From positions 7,215,705 to 7,279,704 of the forward strand of contig NC_055987.1 in the NCBI RefSeq assembly GCF_018446385.1: a stretch of 64,000 bases of DNA, read 5' to 3'. A program made the position numbers and the translations under genes. The DNA comes from Zingiber officinale (lineage: Eukaryota; Streptophyta; Magnoliopsida; Zingiberales; Zingiberaceae). Of this stretch, positions 11,744-23,403 are shown in pieces (position 1 is the first letter of the stretch; each line of letters opens with the position of its first letter). The notes under the pieces were generated by a model. The model did not search any database. It saw only the letters and a program-made list of their open reading frames with translations, and was not told the DNA's origin.

Positions 11744-11954
11744 GGTAGCGTTTGGTTTATGGGTTTGGGAATGAGGGAATGGATTTATTCCCAAACCTTG
11801 TGTTTCGTTAATGGGAATGGAATCAAGATTTTGGAATGAAACCCAAAAATTTGGGTATGGATGAAACCCACCCCCTCCCTTGGGTTTTGATGGAATAGGA
11901 TTGTGAATTAAGTTTTAGACAAAAATACCCTTAGTATATTTGTTCAATTTTTTC

Positions 11955-12698
11955 TAATTTCACACACTCTCTCTCATCATATTTTCTCTCTCCTTATTTT
12001 ATCATCATATTTTCTCTCTCAAGATACTTTCTCTCTCCTCATTCTCTCTCTATATTATCTCCCATCTTATACTCTCTCTCCTTATTTTCTCTCTCTTCAT
12101 TCTCTTCTATCACACTTTCTCTCCCATTACACATTTTCTACTTATTTTTTCATCATACTTTCTCTCTCCTTAATCTATCTCAGCATACTCTCTCTCCTCA
12201 TTTTCTCTCATCACACTTTCTCTCTCTTTATTCTCTCTCATCACACACTCTCTCTTTATTTTCTCTAAGCACACTTTCTCTCTCATCATATTTTCTCTCT
12301 CCCAATCTCGCATTTCCCTCATCACACTTTCTCTCTCTTCATTTTTTCCCATTATTTTTCTCTCTCAACCCACTTTCTCTCTCAACCCACTTTCTCTCTC
12401 ATCATACTTTCTCTCTCCTCACTTTTTCATTTTCTCTCATAATATTTTCTCTCTCTTCATTTTTTCCATCACTCTTTCTCTCTCAGCATATTTTCTCTCT
12501 CCTCAGTCTCTCATTTTCTCTCATCATACTTTCTCTCTCTTCATTTTTTCCCATCACTCTTTCTCTCTCATCACACTTTCTCTCTCCTCACTCTTTCATT
12601 TTCTCTCATAATACTTTCTCTCTTCATTTTTCCCATCACACTTTCTCTCTCATCACACTTTCTCTCTCATCATACTTTTTTCTCTTCTCAATCTCTCA
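11955..12698. repeat. CTTTCTCTCT / CATCACA minisatellite
   Basis: Irregular units of about 15-25 bp combine CTTTCTCTCT with CATCATA or CATCACA, and the array continues at 15469-15577 and 20932-20990 beyond inserted elements. It is almost pure pyrimidine on the plus strand. Open frames on the minus strand here are artefacts of the repeat. Confidence 0.9.
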
Positions 12699-15463
12699 TG
12701 TAAAATACCGAAAATAGGCAAATATTGATAAGGGAATTTTTTGAAATTTTTCGGAGCTCGTACGGACGAGTTGACGGGGATAAAAACGGGGTCCAGAAAA
12801 GCCTGTTTAGGTTACTCTGTTTTAATGAGGAAAAGATTTATTTTCTTTTCCTTTTCCTTTTCTTTTTCTTTTTCTTATTATTTTTCTTTATTTTTTTTCA
12901 CCGTTTTCCTCAGTTTCTTCTCCCCGAAACCGCCCGCGCCCTCTCCTTGCCCTAACCTCCTCTACGTCGACACTAGCCGTCTCCTCCTCTTCTCCGAGGC
13001 CGATTTCCTCCCCTCTTCTCATTTTCTTCCTCCCCCCGAGTCGAACTCCTCTCCTCTTCTGCCCTAGCCTTTGCACAGCGTCACCGCTGCCCTCTCTGGA
13101 CCGAAGCAGCGCCGGCCACCGCGACTCCCTCCTTTCTTCTTCCCGAGACCTCGCCGGCCACTAGGTTCGACCTAGCGCCACCGCCCCTCTCCGACCTCCT
13201 CTGTGCCGGCCTCCTCCACACCGTGCCCTAATTCCCAGATCTCCTCTCATCAGAGTCGAGCCTTCCTCACAGCGACTCGTGCCCTAGATCACCGGGGATA
13301 GGGAGTGTGCGCCGAGGACAAGGCTGATCACCAAGTTCTGTCGTGCCATCTACAAACCCTTGTTTGGTCCGGTGCCACCAGATCGAGTCGGTGCCTCCTT
13401 CCGTGCTTCCACGCGATAATGGATCTGTGCCATCGTTGGTCCTTGCACTGTTGACACTCATCTGTGGTAAGGAGGTCAAATTAAACTTGTGTTGGTGATA
13501 GGTTGATGTGTTGGATTCTAATCTTGTCCTCTGTTTCCGGTTGTTTTCAGTGAGGCAAAGTTTTGTTCTGTGGGATTTCCGGTAGAAATTCCCTCCAGTA
13601 GCACCTGGTTTCCGCAGCGGCTGTGATTTGAGGTAAAGTGTAGGATCGTGATACATTTTGTAGTGAATTTGGATTATATGGTTAGTAGGTTGGTTTAGGG
13701 TTTGTCCTAAATAGATCTTAAGAATTTATTTAGTTATTTATGTAAATTGTAGCTAAATAAAATATATTTGATTGTTCGTGGCTTAGGGTTTTGACGCGAG
13801 ACGAGTATCTCGATTACCGGATTGGACCACTTTATTGGAGGCGGGTACTTTGACTTATGTCTTTTGATATGCATAATAAAGTGTTTAACAAATAGCAATG
13901 ATTGTGTTTCCCATTTATTTCGGTTGGTCACACATGATCTGATACATATTTGCTTGTTTATTTATTATGCACTGTATGTTATTATTTACCTGATCATACA
14001 TGCTCTAGAGGTAGTGACACGACCAATTTATACATTATGTTCAGGACCTAGGGTTTATTTGATGCCCTATCTGACTTGTGTACCTTCTATTTGATACATC
14101 GTCCTGTGGTACACACTTTGTATTTATTCATATGATTATTGCTGTGTTGTTCATTAGATTGCCATGTTTAGTATCATGCATTATCTTGCATGATTGCATG
14201 CTGTGCGATTGTCTGCTTCATTATTGTCGAGCACATCGCCAATTACATGTATCTATACACACCACCACTCATGGGTTAGTGGTACATCTGACAGGTGTGT
14301 GGCAGTTATGTTGTTAGGCTCCGTTGGTCTGGTGACTTAGCGTGGTAGCCGACAGACTGTTCCGCTCTGTTTGGCTCCGCTGGTTTATTCATCCGCGTAG
14401 TAGCCGGCAGGCAGTTGGACTTTGTTTGGCTCCGTTGGTCCGCTCATGGGTAGTGTGACTCAGCGTAGTAGCCGGCAGAGAGACCTCCCCGTCATTGTGT
14501 ACCGGGAGATGAGAGCATTGCGCTCCCCCATTTATTATTTCGGGGTAGGAGTATGTGTGTACTCCGACAGCATCCCGTCCACTCGGTCACTCATCAGGGG
14601 CAGTGATGTCAGAGTGCACGGTTGTCACAGCCCTACCCACTCGGACTCGCCATTGTGTGTGAGATGGCTGACTGGCGTCAGGGGTGACCATGTCATTGGC
14701 ATCATATGCATGATGCATTTATTGTTTGTGTTTGCTGCATTTACTTGCTGCATTTATTTGGATGCATATGATTGACATGCATACAGGATTGACACTCTCG
14801 GTCTGATGACCCAGTTACCTTTATACCTTGATCCTGGTTAGTACAGTTTTCTCCTGTTTCTGTTCCTGTTGCATTTATCCTTCTCGTATTCAGGAGACTG
14901 TACGCATGATTAGTGTTGTCTGTTATTTACTTTATTTTGCATATCAGTTGTACCTGCTGAGTGTTGGACTCACCCAGCCTCCATTGTTGTTATATTTTCA
15001 GGTTGAGGCTGTCCGGAGCAGTTCCAGTCGCTAGTCCCCATCTGCACGTAGTGTCAGTCCTTTGTTGGTCTTTAGTTGTTATTTATCCTTAGTTTCTCTA
15101 TCAGACTTTGTTTTTAGTCCTGTATTGTTTTACTTATGATATTGTATGGATTCTTATCGTTTGATGGATTTTTGGTATGATTTGGATTTATTCTACTACA
15201 TGCCTGCCTGGACGGCAGAAGAGGTGAGTTCATCGGATTTGAGTTTTACGAGTGTAGTTGAGTAGGGTTGATTTTGAGTCATGGTATTACTGCTTGGTTG
15301 CTTATCTTTATATAAACTGCGTGGTGATGTTTTATTTACCTGTTATTATTCCAGCCGCATGTGGCTGAGGTATATGAGCATGTAGAAAAGTTTCAGATTG
15401 TCCGCCGTACAGGGGAGATGTTGCCGAAATTTTCTCGGACAGGGACTCCTCCGGGGCGTGACA
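12699..15463 (+). mobile_element. 2765-bp solo LTR, chromovirus-like, TSD TCTCA
   Basis: It starts TGTAAAATACCGAAAATAGG and ends CCTCCGGGGCGTGACA, flanked by TCTCA at 12694-12698 and 15464-15468. Size and end sequences resemble LTRs of Tekay-type chromoviruses. It contains a GC-rich leader-like segment (12900-13300) and a long T/G-rich segment. There is no internal region and no second LTR, so it is a solo LTR. The several short frames in it have no recognisable homology and are not annotated. Confidence 0.88.
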
Positions 15464-15582
15464 TCTCATATCATGCACTCTCTCCTCATTTTCTCTGATC
15501 ATACTTTCTCTCTCTTCATTTTTTCCCAACACACTTTCTCTCTCATCACACTTTCTCTCTCATCATTTTCTCTCATCATATG

Positions 15583-16429
15583 TGATCCGGCGGATAGAAC
15601 AGGGGATCCCCATTTTGAGGGGTCAACGCCACGTGGAAGTCAAAAGGCCAGGTGACTGACCGGAGAGGGGCAGACCGGGCGGCCGACCGAAGAAGGATGA
15701 GCCGACCTCCCGGCCGGCCGACCGATGAATAATCGATGGCAAAAGGCGCCCCGACAGGAGCCGAGGTTCCGGCGCTCGATTGACCAGTAAGTAAGGGCCG
15801 AGCAGAAGTTATGTTTGGCCAAAGACGCAAGGTAACATACTGCTAGCAATTCTTACATAGCATCTTACCTGAGGTTTCCCCAGCATACTGATTCATACGG
15901 AGGGTCGGACGTGATGTGAATGCCGTCCGGCCGGCGCGTAAGATGAGGGCCGGCCAGACGGACGCCCCGGCCTGTGGTAGGTAGAGAAGGACAAGAACAT
16001 CTTATGATAGCTGTCAAGTCCTATGGCTAGGTCATACTCCAAGTCTGACAACGAGGTGTTCTGTTGTCCCATCGAAGACGTGCGTGGACTGTAGCAGTAT
16101 GGCGTCAGGTAAGCTTTCTGACAGACACATACTGAGGTAGGGGTTGCGGACACGTATGCGCCTCGGTGGACGTGTGTGAGCTCTTTCACCGCTCTATATA
16201 AAGAGCCTTATACTTCGCCGGAGGTACGCGTTAAGCACCTTTGGAGCCACCTTTTTTCACTGCTAGCTTGCCTGACTTGAGCGTCGGAGGGTCGCCGCCG
16301 GGAACCCCTTCCCGGCCCGACTTCTGTGCAGGTTCGACGGAGGTTCGTGCAACTAGTCGACGACCCACGTCCGCAACAGGAGAGCGCCACGTGCCCAGCG
16401 TCCGTTGATTCAGCATTCGGACAGGATCA
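15583..16429 (+). repeat. Tat-1 5' LTR
   Basis: 847 bp, TG...CA ends. A CCACGTGG-type G-box lies early, and the promoter-like CTATATAAAGAGCC sits near 16191. It is nearly identical to the 3' LTR apart from a roughly 30-bp duplication present only in the latter, so the insertion is fairly recent. Confidence 0.92.
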
Positions 16430-16430
16430 A

Positions 16431-16452
16431 TTTGGCGACGTCTGTGGGAACG
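16431..16452 (+). other. Tat-1 primer-binding site region
   Basis: TTTGGCGACGTCTGTGGGAAC follows the 5' LTR after one base, matching the TTGGCGCCGTCTGTGGGAAC context at the second Tat element except for one changed base in the core. Confidence 0.7.
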
Positions 16453-16474
16453 CTCCTGCATCCGAACGGAAGCA

Positions 16475-16860
16475 ATGGACGAGGCTGGACGACAGCACAC
16501 GGTGACGCTTTCCACGGAAGAACTTGATGCTCTGATCAAGTTGAGGGCCGCCAAGCTTGTGGAGCAAAAATAGAAGGCACTAGCCGAGCGGCCTGAGCAG
16601 CAAGCCACATCGGCCTCAGGTGGCCGAGCGGAAGCCCCACCGGCCACGGTTCCATTCCATCGAGCTCTATTTCGCACCCCTGAAGCCGCAGCAACTAATC
16701 GAGATCGAGGATCATCTTCGGATGAAATGCCAAGACGAGATAGCAGAAAAGGAAAAACCCCCCGAGCGGACGCATCACCCGAGCGGAAGACCGTCGAGCT
16801 CCGACGTTAAAAATCGAGAGACGGATCGGCGTCTATAAACCTTCCGACCGGAAGGTAGTC
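16475..16860 (+). pseudogene. Tat-1 gag N-terminal remnant
   Basis: The frame beginning MDEAGRQH at about 16475 parallels the intact-looking gag start at 36636, including STEELDALIK and the following RAAKLVEQ stretch. A TAG at about 16572 breaks it after roughly 32 codons. The similarity ends near 16790, where a single GAAGACCGTCGAGCTCCGACG repeat unit follows; everything downstream of gag to integrase has been lost. Confidence 0.75.
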
Positions 16861-17449
16861 GAGTTCTGATGATAAAATTCGATGTTAAAAGATGGGCAAC
16901 CGGAGCCGGTAAGGCCGTTGGACGAATGGCTCTATGCGTGGTCCTTGGTTGAAAGGGCCGAACGGTGATCGGGTCGGCTGTGATAGCGAGAATGAAGCCA
17001 TCGTATAGCCGGGCGGCTCCTTTGCCAAATGTACTTTGACGCGGAAAAATTATGACCGAGACGAAAGTTAGAGATTGGACGCTGGTCAAGCAAACGAATA
17101 ACAAAAGAAAAAATCCATTCAAGCCAAGCGACGGACAAACAAAATTTATAAACATCTGCCCCGAGCGGCAAGCGTACAGAAGAGCGTAGATACTTAAAAG
17201 AAACTTAACAGACTTTCATTCAGTCATCGAAATTAAAAAGAGAGTCAGGGATGGAGCCCATCATGGTCACTAGATCTTCGGGAGGGACGGACAGCTTGGC
17301 GGGTATGTGGCCCTTGGTCTTCATATAGTCCACCGCTACTTTGATCGTCTCTTCAAAAGTTAAGGACAGCTTGTCGCTGAACTTTTCGCCAAATTCATCC
17401 GAGCGGACGTATGCTTTGCACGCTTCCGCCGCCTGGCCTGGCTCCCCAT

Positions 17450-19412
17450 CTACTCTTTGAGAGTAACCTTGGAAGCGTCAAGGGCATCTTGAAGGTCCTT
17501 CAAAGCCCCCTCTGCTTTAGCCTGGTCGGCGGAGCGGCCTTCCCGTTCGGCAGTCAACGAGGCGTCCAGCTCCTTAACGTGCTGCTCTAGTCCCCGATTC
17601 TCCACCTTCATCCGGTCCATGTCCTCGATGGCTTTAAGCTCCCGGGTGGTCGCGGTCTTTACTTCCTTGTCCCGCTGCTTGACCAAGGCTTCTAGGCGGG
17701 TCACTTCGCTCGTCAAGCCAGAGGATTTACCCCGTTCGGCTTCCAACAACCTTTTGACCTTCTCCAAAGCGGTCGTCGATTGTCTGTTGTCCCCCACGGC
17801 CTTGAGCTTCTTCAGCTCGTCCTCCAGTTCGGCTAGGCGATTGCTGATGGCAATCTGCTCCACCCAGTTCTGCGAATGGATATGAGCAAGTTAGAAGCTC
17901 GATCCAAAATAATCAACAAAGCAAAGCAACATACCCCGGTCGCCTGTTGTAGATTGCTGTCGCCGAGTTGACCAGGAGTCATCATGGCGATTCGGAGACG
18001 AGCATCCTCCCAAGCTTTGGCGAGGGGACCTGTGAATGTGATTTGTTGTTCGGGGGCCACCGGCCGATCAGCGGCCGCCAGTATTCTTCAGACGGGAGGC
18101 GCAGGACGGTTTTTATCGGTTTTGGGCCGCTCGGATCACCCTTCGAAGCAGCGGCCTTACCGGACGGCTCACCGGTGGAGGAAGAAGGACGGTCGCCCAA
18201 TCGCTTGAGACGCCGCAGGGTTCGGGGAGGACTGGAGGACGGCACCTCAGAGGTAGCCCTTGGAGAGCCGAGTGGCGTAGGGGTACTCTCTATAGAGACC
18301 GTCCCGGATAACACCGGAGCTTCATCGCCCTGCTCGGATTGCGGTTCATCAGATGGAGTTGGTTGAGAGGTTGCCTCCGGCTGTTTGCGCTTCCGAGTGG
18401 CCAGAGGAACGTCGTCGGTCGAACGGCCCTCTACCTCGACTTGAGCAGAGGGTTCTATGTCGCCCGCGACCTCGTCGTGAGAGGTAGGAGCGTCCAAGGC
18501 TTCGAGGACACCCTGAGTCCCCTCATCTTCTTCGCCGGCCGACTTAGCTGAAGCCGAGCCCCGCTCGGCGACCTCCCTATTCTTTGCCGCCTCGATCTCG
18601 GCGGCTCGCAGTTTCAGCCGCTTGGTAGCCTTGGCGCGCCACATGACTTCAGCTGCATAAGCAAAAAATAAATCAGTTAGAACAAAACAAACGGGAAGAT
18701 AAGGGAACTTACTCATGCTACAGGGCAGATCGGCTGGGGTAGAAGACAAGCCGAATATATACATTACTCCCGGAAGGAGCAGCTTGTCGATGTGATAGCG
18801 CTGGCCGACCAGTCAATCGGCTGCATGAAGATAGGTCGCATCGCCTCTAAATTTGTCGAGCTCTAGTTGCGCTGGCATTGCCGTCTGCCATTTGATATGG
18901 AAGGTCGGTGGCTCGGGGAAATGAAAGTAAAAAAAGTGCTCCTTCCAATGTTTGTTCGAGCTCGGCATGTTATCAAAAAGGACGAAACCTATTCTAGATT
19001 GGAAAACAAAAGTACCCCACTCGGCTTGTTTGGGGTAGTAGAAGTAGTGGAAAACTTTGGGGTCTAGGGGAATGCCGTTCAGCTTGAATAGAATTATCAC
19101 CCCGCTCAGCAGCCTTATAGAATTCGGAACTATCTGGCCGAGCGGGATGCGGAAGTAATTACAGACTTGCACGAAAAACTTATGGGGTGGAAAGCGTAGC
19201 CCGGCCAAAAATTAGTCTCGGAAGAAGAGAACGATGTCGGGCGGCGGTTCATGGGGCCGATTGACCGGTGTGGCTAATACTATGTGGTGGTTGGAAGGAA
19301 TGTCGTAAGTCCGAATGAGACGCAGCGCATCCTCCTCGTCAAACCGGCTCTCCATGGTCGAGTACCATAGACCAGGAGCGTCGCCGGTCGATTGCGAGGT
19401 GCTAGTCATGGT
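17450..19412 (-). pseudogene. Antisense additional ORF of the Tat element (gypsy-type transposon domain plus coiled coil)
   Basis: The gene runs against the element's own direction. Exon 1 (about 19412-18713) starts MTSTSQSTGDAPGLWYSTME and contains the plant 'putative gypsy type transposon' domain, recognisable by GLRFPPHKFFVQVCNYF, PNSIRLLSG and the FHYFYYPK region. Exon 2 (18652-17935) is a low-complexity S/P/E-rich linker with KATKRLKLRAAEIEAAK. Exon 3 (17869 downwards) is a heptad-rich coiled coil (EQIAISNRLAELEDELKKLK). Introns 18712-18653 and 17934-17870 have GT...AG borders, the first with GTAAGT. A TAA at 19214-19212, a TGA at 18815-18813 and a frameshift near 18060 break it. Extra antisense ORFs are known from Tat-lineage elements; their function is unknown. 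Confidence 0.75.
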
Positions 19413-20040
19413 CGAAAGACAAGAATGCGGGACCAAAAGGGAAGGTTCGAACAAGGAATGAAGGGAAATCGACTGAATGAAAGGATTAACAGAAAGAAGA
19501 AAACGTAGGAAGCGAGGAAAAGGGTCTTACGAGCAAAAGGGATGATCGACTGGGGCCTGGGGGTTGCCGAAGAGTCGAGGAGCGAGGTCGCCGGAGAAGA
19601 AAGAGAGCAGAGGGGCGCTGGAGGAGGATGAAGCAACAATGCGGCGAAAAAAGAATCGCGGGCTTTATATCGCCGCCCGAGAGTAGCCTCCACCGCCCGA
19701 TTCAGGTCGTAAAAAACGAGGCCATCATCCGGCCGTTCATTTCAAACGACGGATGTCCCATCGGAGGTGACGCCACCGCCATACGCTGACAAAAGCAGGA
19801 TCGCCATGTGTCAGCAGGATACGAGTCACATTTAATGAACACCCCTTACCGTGTGCAGCGCATATGATTGGCAGTAAAGGAAAGGATCTGGAAGGGATTT
19901 CAAGGGAATACAAGGCACGAGCAAGGCACCACCGACCGAATGAGCATCTCTATGCCCGGCCGAACGGTCTAGTGTAACGGCCGTTAATCAGTCAGATCGG
20001 CAGTCCAGTCAGTCGGACTTCGCCTCCTTCGACTAGACTT

Positions 20041-20054
20041 GAGGGGTAGGCAAG
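20041..20054 (+). other. Tat-1 polypurine tract
   Basis: GAGGGGTAGGCAAG lies directly before the 3' LTR, the place expected for plus-strand priming. The same position in the second Tat element reads GAAGGGGGAGGCAAG. Confidence 0.75.
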
Positions 20055-20926
20055 TGATCCGGCGGATAGAACAGGGGATCCCCATTTTGAGGGGTCAACG
20101 CCACGTGGAAGTCAAAAGGCCAGGTGGCTGACCGGAGAGGGGCAGACCGGGCGGCCGACCGGAGAAGGATGAGCCGACCTCCCGGCCGGCCGACCGATGA
20201 ATAATCGATGGCAAAAGGCACCCCGACAGGAGCCGGGGTTTTGGCGCTCGATTGACCAGTAAGTAAGGGCCGAGCAGAAGTCATGCTTGGCCAAAGACGC
20301 AAGGTAACATACTGCTAGCAATCCTTACATAGCATCTTACCTGAGGTTTCCCCAGCATACCGATTCATACGGAGGGTCGGACGTGATGTGAATGTCGTCC
20401 GGCCGGCGCGTAAGATGAGGGCCAGCCGGACGGACTCCCCGTCCAGCCGGCCAGACGGACGCCCCGGCCTGTGGTAGGTAGAGAAGGACAAGAACATCTT
20501 ATGATAGCTGTCAAGTCCTATGGCTAGGCCATACTCCAAGTCTGACAACGAGGTGTTCTGTTGTCCCATCGAAGACGTGCGTGGACTGTAGCAGTATGGC
20601 GTCAGGTAAGCTTTCTGACAGACACATACCGAGGTAGGGGCTGCGGACACGTATGCGCCTCGGTGGACGTGCGTGAGCTCTTTCACCGCTCTATATAAAG
20701 AGCCTTATACTTCGCCGAAGGTACGCGTTAAGCAACTTTGGAGCCACCTTTTTTCACTGCTAGCTTGCCTGACTTGAGCGTCGGAGGGTCGCCGCCGAGA
20801 ACCCCTTCCCGACCCGACTTCTGTGCAGGTTCGACGGAGGTTCGTGCAACTAGTCGACGACCCACGTCCGCAACAGGAGAGCGCCACGTGTCCAGCGTCC
20901 GTTGATTCAGCATTCGGACAGGATCA
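20055..20926 (+). repeat. Tat-1 3' LTR
   Basis: 872 bp, same ends as the 5' LTR. It carries a short duplication near 20420-20460 (CCGGACGGACTCCCCGTCC) missing from the 5' copy. Confidence 0.92.
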
Positions 20927-21143
20927 ATATGTTTCTCTCACATTCAACTTTCTCTCCCATCTAATTTTTTCTCTTATTTTCCTGTAAGGGTAAAAAAGGA
21001 AATTTAGGTTCATTCCGATTGAAAATATTTAACTAACCAAACATCATTTTTATGAATGATACCCAAGCTCATACTCATTCTCATTCCATAATACTATGAT
21101 ACTCATTCTCATTCCGATTTCTAGGAGAGAACCAAACACCCCC

Positions 21144-23349
21144 TAAGTGTTTTTGTATCTTCCATTTTATCGGGAAAATTTTGGATTTTAGTAGTAATAT
21201 GTGGTTGTAGTGTTATCTTCCCTTGTCCAATTTCGGCTCCTAGGAATTCAATGTGGTTTACGGCTAGTTTCATTTTACTCCTAGAAATAATTAATCCGTG
21301 AGTTTCAAATAAGTTAAAAAGAAGATGTAAATGTGCATAATGTTCATCTTTTGTTCTAGAAAAAACTAATACGTCATCTATATATACACATGTACAATTG
21401 GATAAGTTTCTAAATATATTATCCATTTTTCTTTGGAATATTTGTGGCGCTACTTTTAAACCAAAAGGCTTTACTAGCCATTCAAAATGTCCTTCTGGAC
21501 AAGAGAAAGTTGTCCATTCTACTGAGTCTGGATGCATTTTTACTTGCCAAAACCCAGATTTCATGTCAAACTTAGAATACCACTTTGAGTCTTGTATTTT
21601 ATTTAGTAATTGATCTTTGTCTGGGATTTTATATACATCTTCTTGACAGTTATCATTAAGCCTTTTATAATTGAAAACCATTCGGGATTGCCCTCTCTTT
21701 TGTTCAGATCCTTTGTTTACTATGAAGGCAGGGCTTCTATGTCTAGAGGTAGAACGTTGGATAGCCCCAAGTTTTAATAATTGTTGAATGTGATTTTTAC
21801 ATTCTTCAGCTTCCCAATTTGTATATTGCAATTCTTGTGCTTTTTTAGTTAAGTCTGGGTTTATTATTGATAAGTGGCAATATATTTTATCTCTATCCCA
21901 ATATTTAGTGGGGTTGTCTACTATGATTTCTAGTTTTTCTAGCGTAGAAATTATATCGTCTAGATTTTCTTGTTTTGAAATAAACTGGATTAATGTTTTT
22001 GGTGCTAAAAAGTCTTTTGGTATTTCTAGAGAATTAAAAATTTCCTCATCTAATAAGTTATCAGAGATGTTATCTTCTTGAAATTCTTGGAAAGTTAAGT
22101 TATAAATGGGTTGTTGGTGTATTAGGCAAGAGCCTTTACACGTATTTTGGTTTTTACAATTACAAATTGTTTGACTATGTGTTTTGAGAGGTACTACTTT
22201 AGGTGGAGGTGGTGCTGATGCGGCGGGGATATTTTGAGGAGTACCTCCATATTTTTGTACTGATGCTGAATAGTCAGAGACAATAGGGGATACAATAGGG
22301 GTAAAGAGAAAAAGAGCATAATCCTTAGTCAACAGGAGAGCACGGTCGGGTTGGACAAGAAAATTGAGTCCTAATATTAAGTAAATATCTGAGTGTAATA
22401 ATGATTTTATCCAAAGTTTAGATAGTGATAGGGGTGGACTAAAAGTGTCACAGTTATTATAAAAGCGAAGGTGTATATTGGTAACAAACTTCGTACTAGT
22501 TAGGGTTTTACCATCAAACTGAGTACTTATCATTGGATGAGTAGCAGTTTTGATGAAGGAGGAGGGCAGAACTGCTAGAAGAGTTTTTTCATCAATTGTG
22601 GAGTTAGTAGCTCCACTATCTAGAAAGGCATGAAGTGTAAATTCATAACCATGAATATTGGCCAAACAGCGGACACGAATGTCCATTGTACGACCGGTAT
22701 TACAAACACTAGGTGTTTTAATAAATACCATGTCTAAGTTTTGTTGAGATTCAGTGACTATTATTTCTTTTCCTTTATCTATTTGATGTATCTTATGTGA
22801 CTGGTCTTTGGGCTTGAGTAAATTGATTTCATCTTCTAAGTTATTAAGTCTAGTTTCTAATACTACAATTCTTGTCTCAAGGAGTAAATTTCTCGGGGGT
22901 CCTGAACTTATAGATGTTGGTATAGAAATACCAAAATTTTGCTCTAGGCAAATTGTGCAACATTGTTGTTTACACAAGGTACACCTTCCTCTTTTGTCTA
23001 TAGAAGAATAATAACCACAGAGAAAACAATGTACATTAATAGTTCCTGATTTTAAAGTCCATTGATGTGGACAGTTAGGATATGTATCCAAAGCAGATGA
23101 TAATACCTGTCTGAGCATCATATCAAATGGTTGATATATCTCATCCCATTGTTCTTCTAAGTCATTTAAATCTTCTTGTAATGTGTCTGTAGTGGAATTA
23201 TACTTATTAATTTGTTTTGGTGATTGTAAGAAAGAATTTATTAAGGTATAGTCTGAGGATGATGGGATTTCTTCTATGTCGTCAATTGAGACTATTGAGT
23301 ATATTGAAGATGTGTATGAAACATCTGGTTGGATTTCTACTAAATCCAT
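21144..23349 (-). pseudogene. Endogenous pararetrovirus protease and reverse transcriptase
   Basis: This 742-codon minus-strand frame is the C-terminal part of a Caulimoviridae polyprotein. Residues 92-134 hold a cysteine/histidine-rich segment, residues 244-248 the aspartic protease motif DSGAT, residues 326-330 the ILGLN flap-side motif. RT spans about 500-730, with VFNYKRLND, FDMKSGFWQ and catalytic YIDD at 656-659. It ends at 21144, where the MITE is inserted; the next coding piece lies at 11743-11537. RNase H is absent from the window. Long and open, but upstream capsid and movement regions are broken, so it cannot be a functional virus. The genus was not resolved. Confidence 0.9.
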
Positions 23350-23403
23350 GTTTGTACTATTTATTAACTGTGCTTCTCTTGTGTAAAGATTTTTCTTTGT
23401 AGG

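Larger units (their letters stand above)
15583..20926 (+). mobile_element. Tat-lineage Gypsy element, non-autonomous (Tat-1), TSD ATATG
   Basis: LTRs at 15583-16429 and 20055-20926 start TGATCC and end GGATCA. The duplication ATATG lies at 15578-15582 and 20927-20931. The interior is only 3.6 kb: a gag N-terminal remnant, one unit of the repeat that is tandem in the related element at 41885-42416, and an antisense gene. Protease, RT, RNase H and integrase are absent. It could only have moved with proteins from a relative such as the element at 35792-54264, with which it shares PBS context and gag start. Confidence 0.9.
11744..21143 (+). mobile_element. Tourist-like (PIF/Harbinger) MITE, swollen by nested insertions
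   Basis: The ends are GGTAGCGTTTGGTT and AACCAAACACCCCC, imperfect inverted repeats typical of Tourist-like MITEs. The 3-bp duplication TAA lies at 11741-11743 and 21144-21146, the expected TWA target. The viral frame is continuous if the element is ignored, which confirms both borders. Its own sequence is 11744-12698, 15469-15577 and 20932-21143; the rest is two later LTR insertions. No transposase is present. Its internal part is dominated by a CT-rich minisatellite. Confidence 0.8.

Noticed and set aside
12170..12352. Frame encoding repeated E-R-E-S-V-M-R-E-type sequence
   Set aside because: It is the CT minisatellite read on the minus strand.
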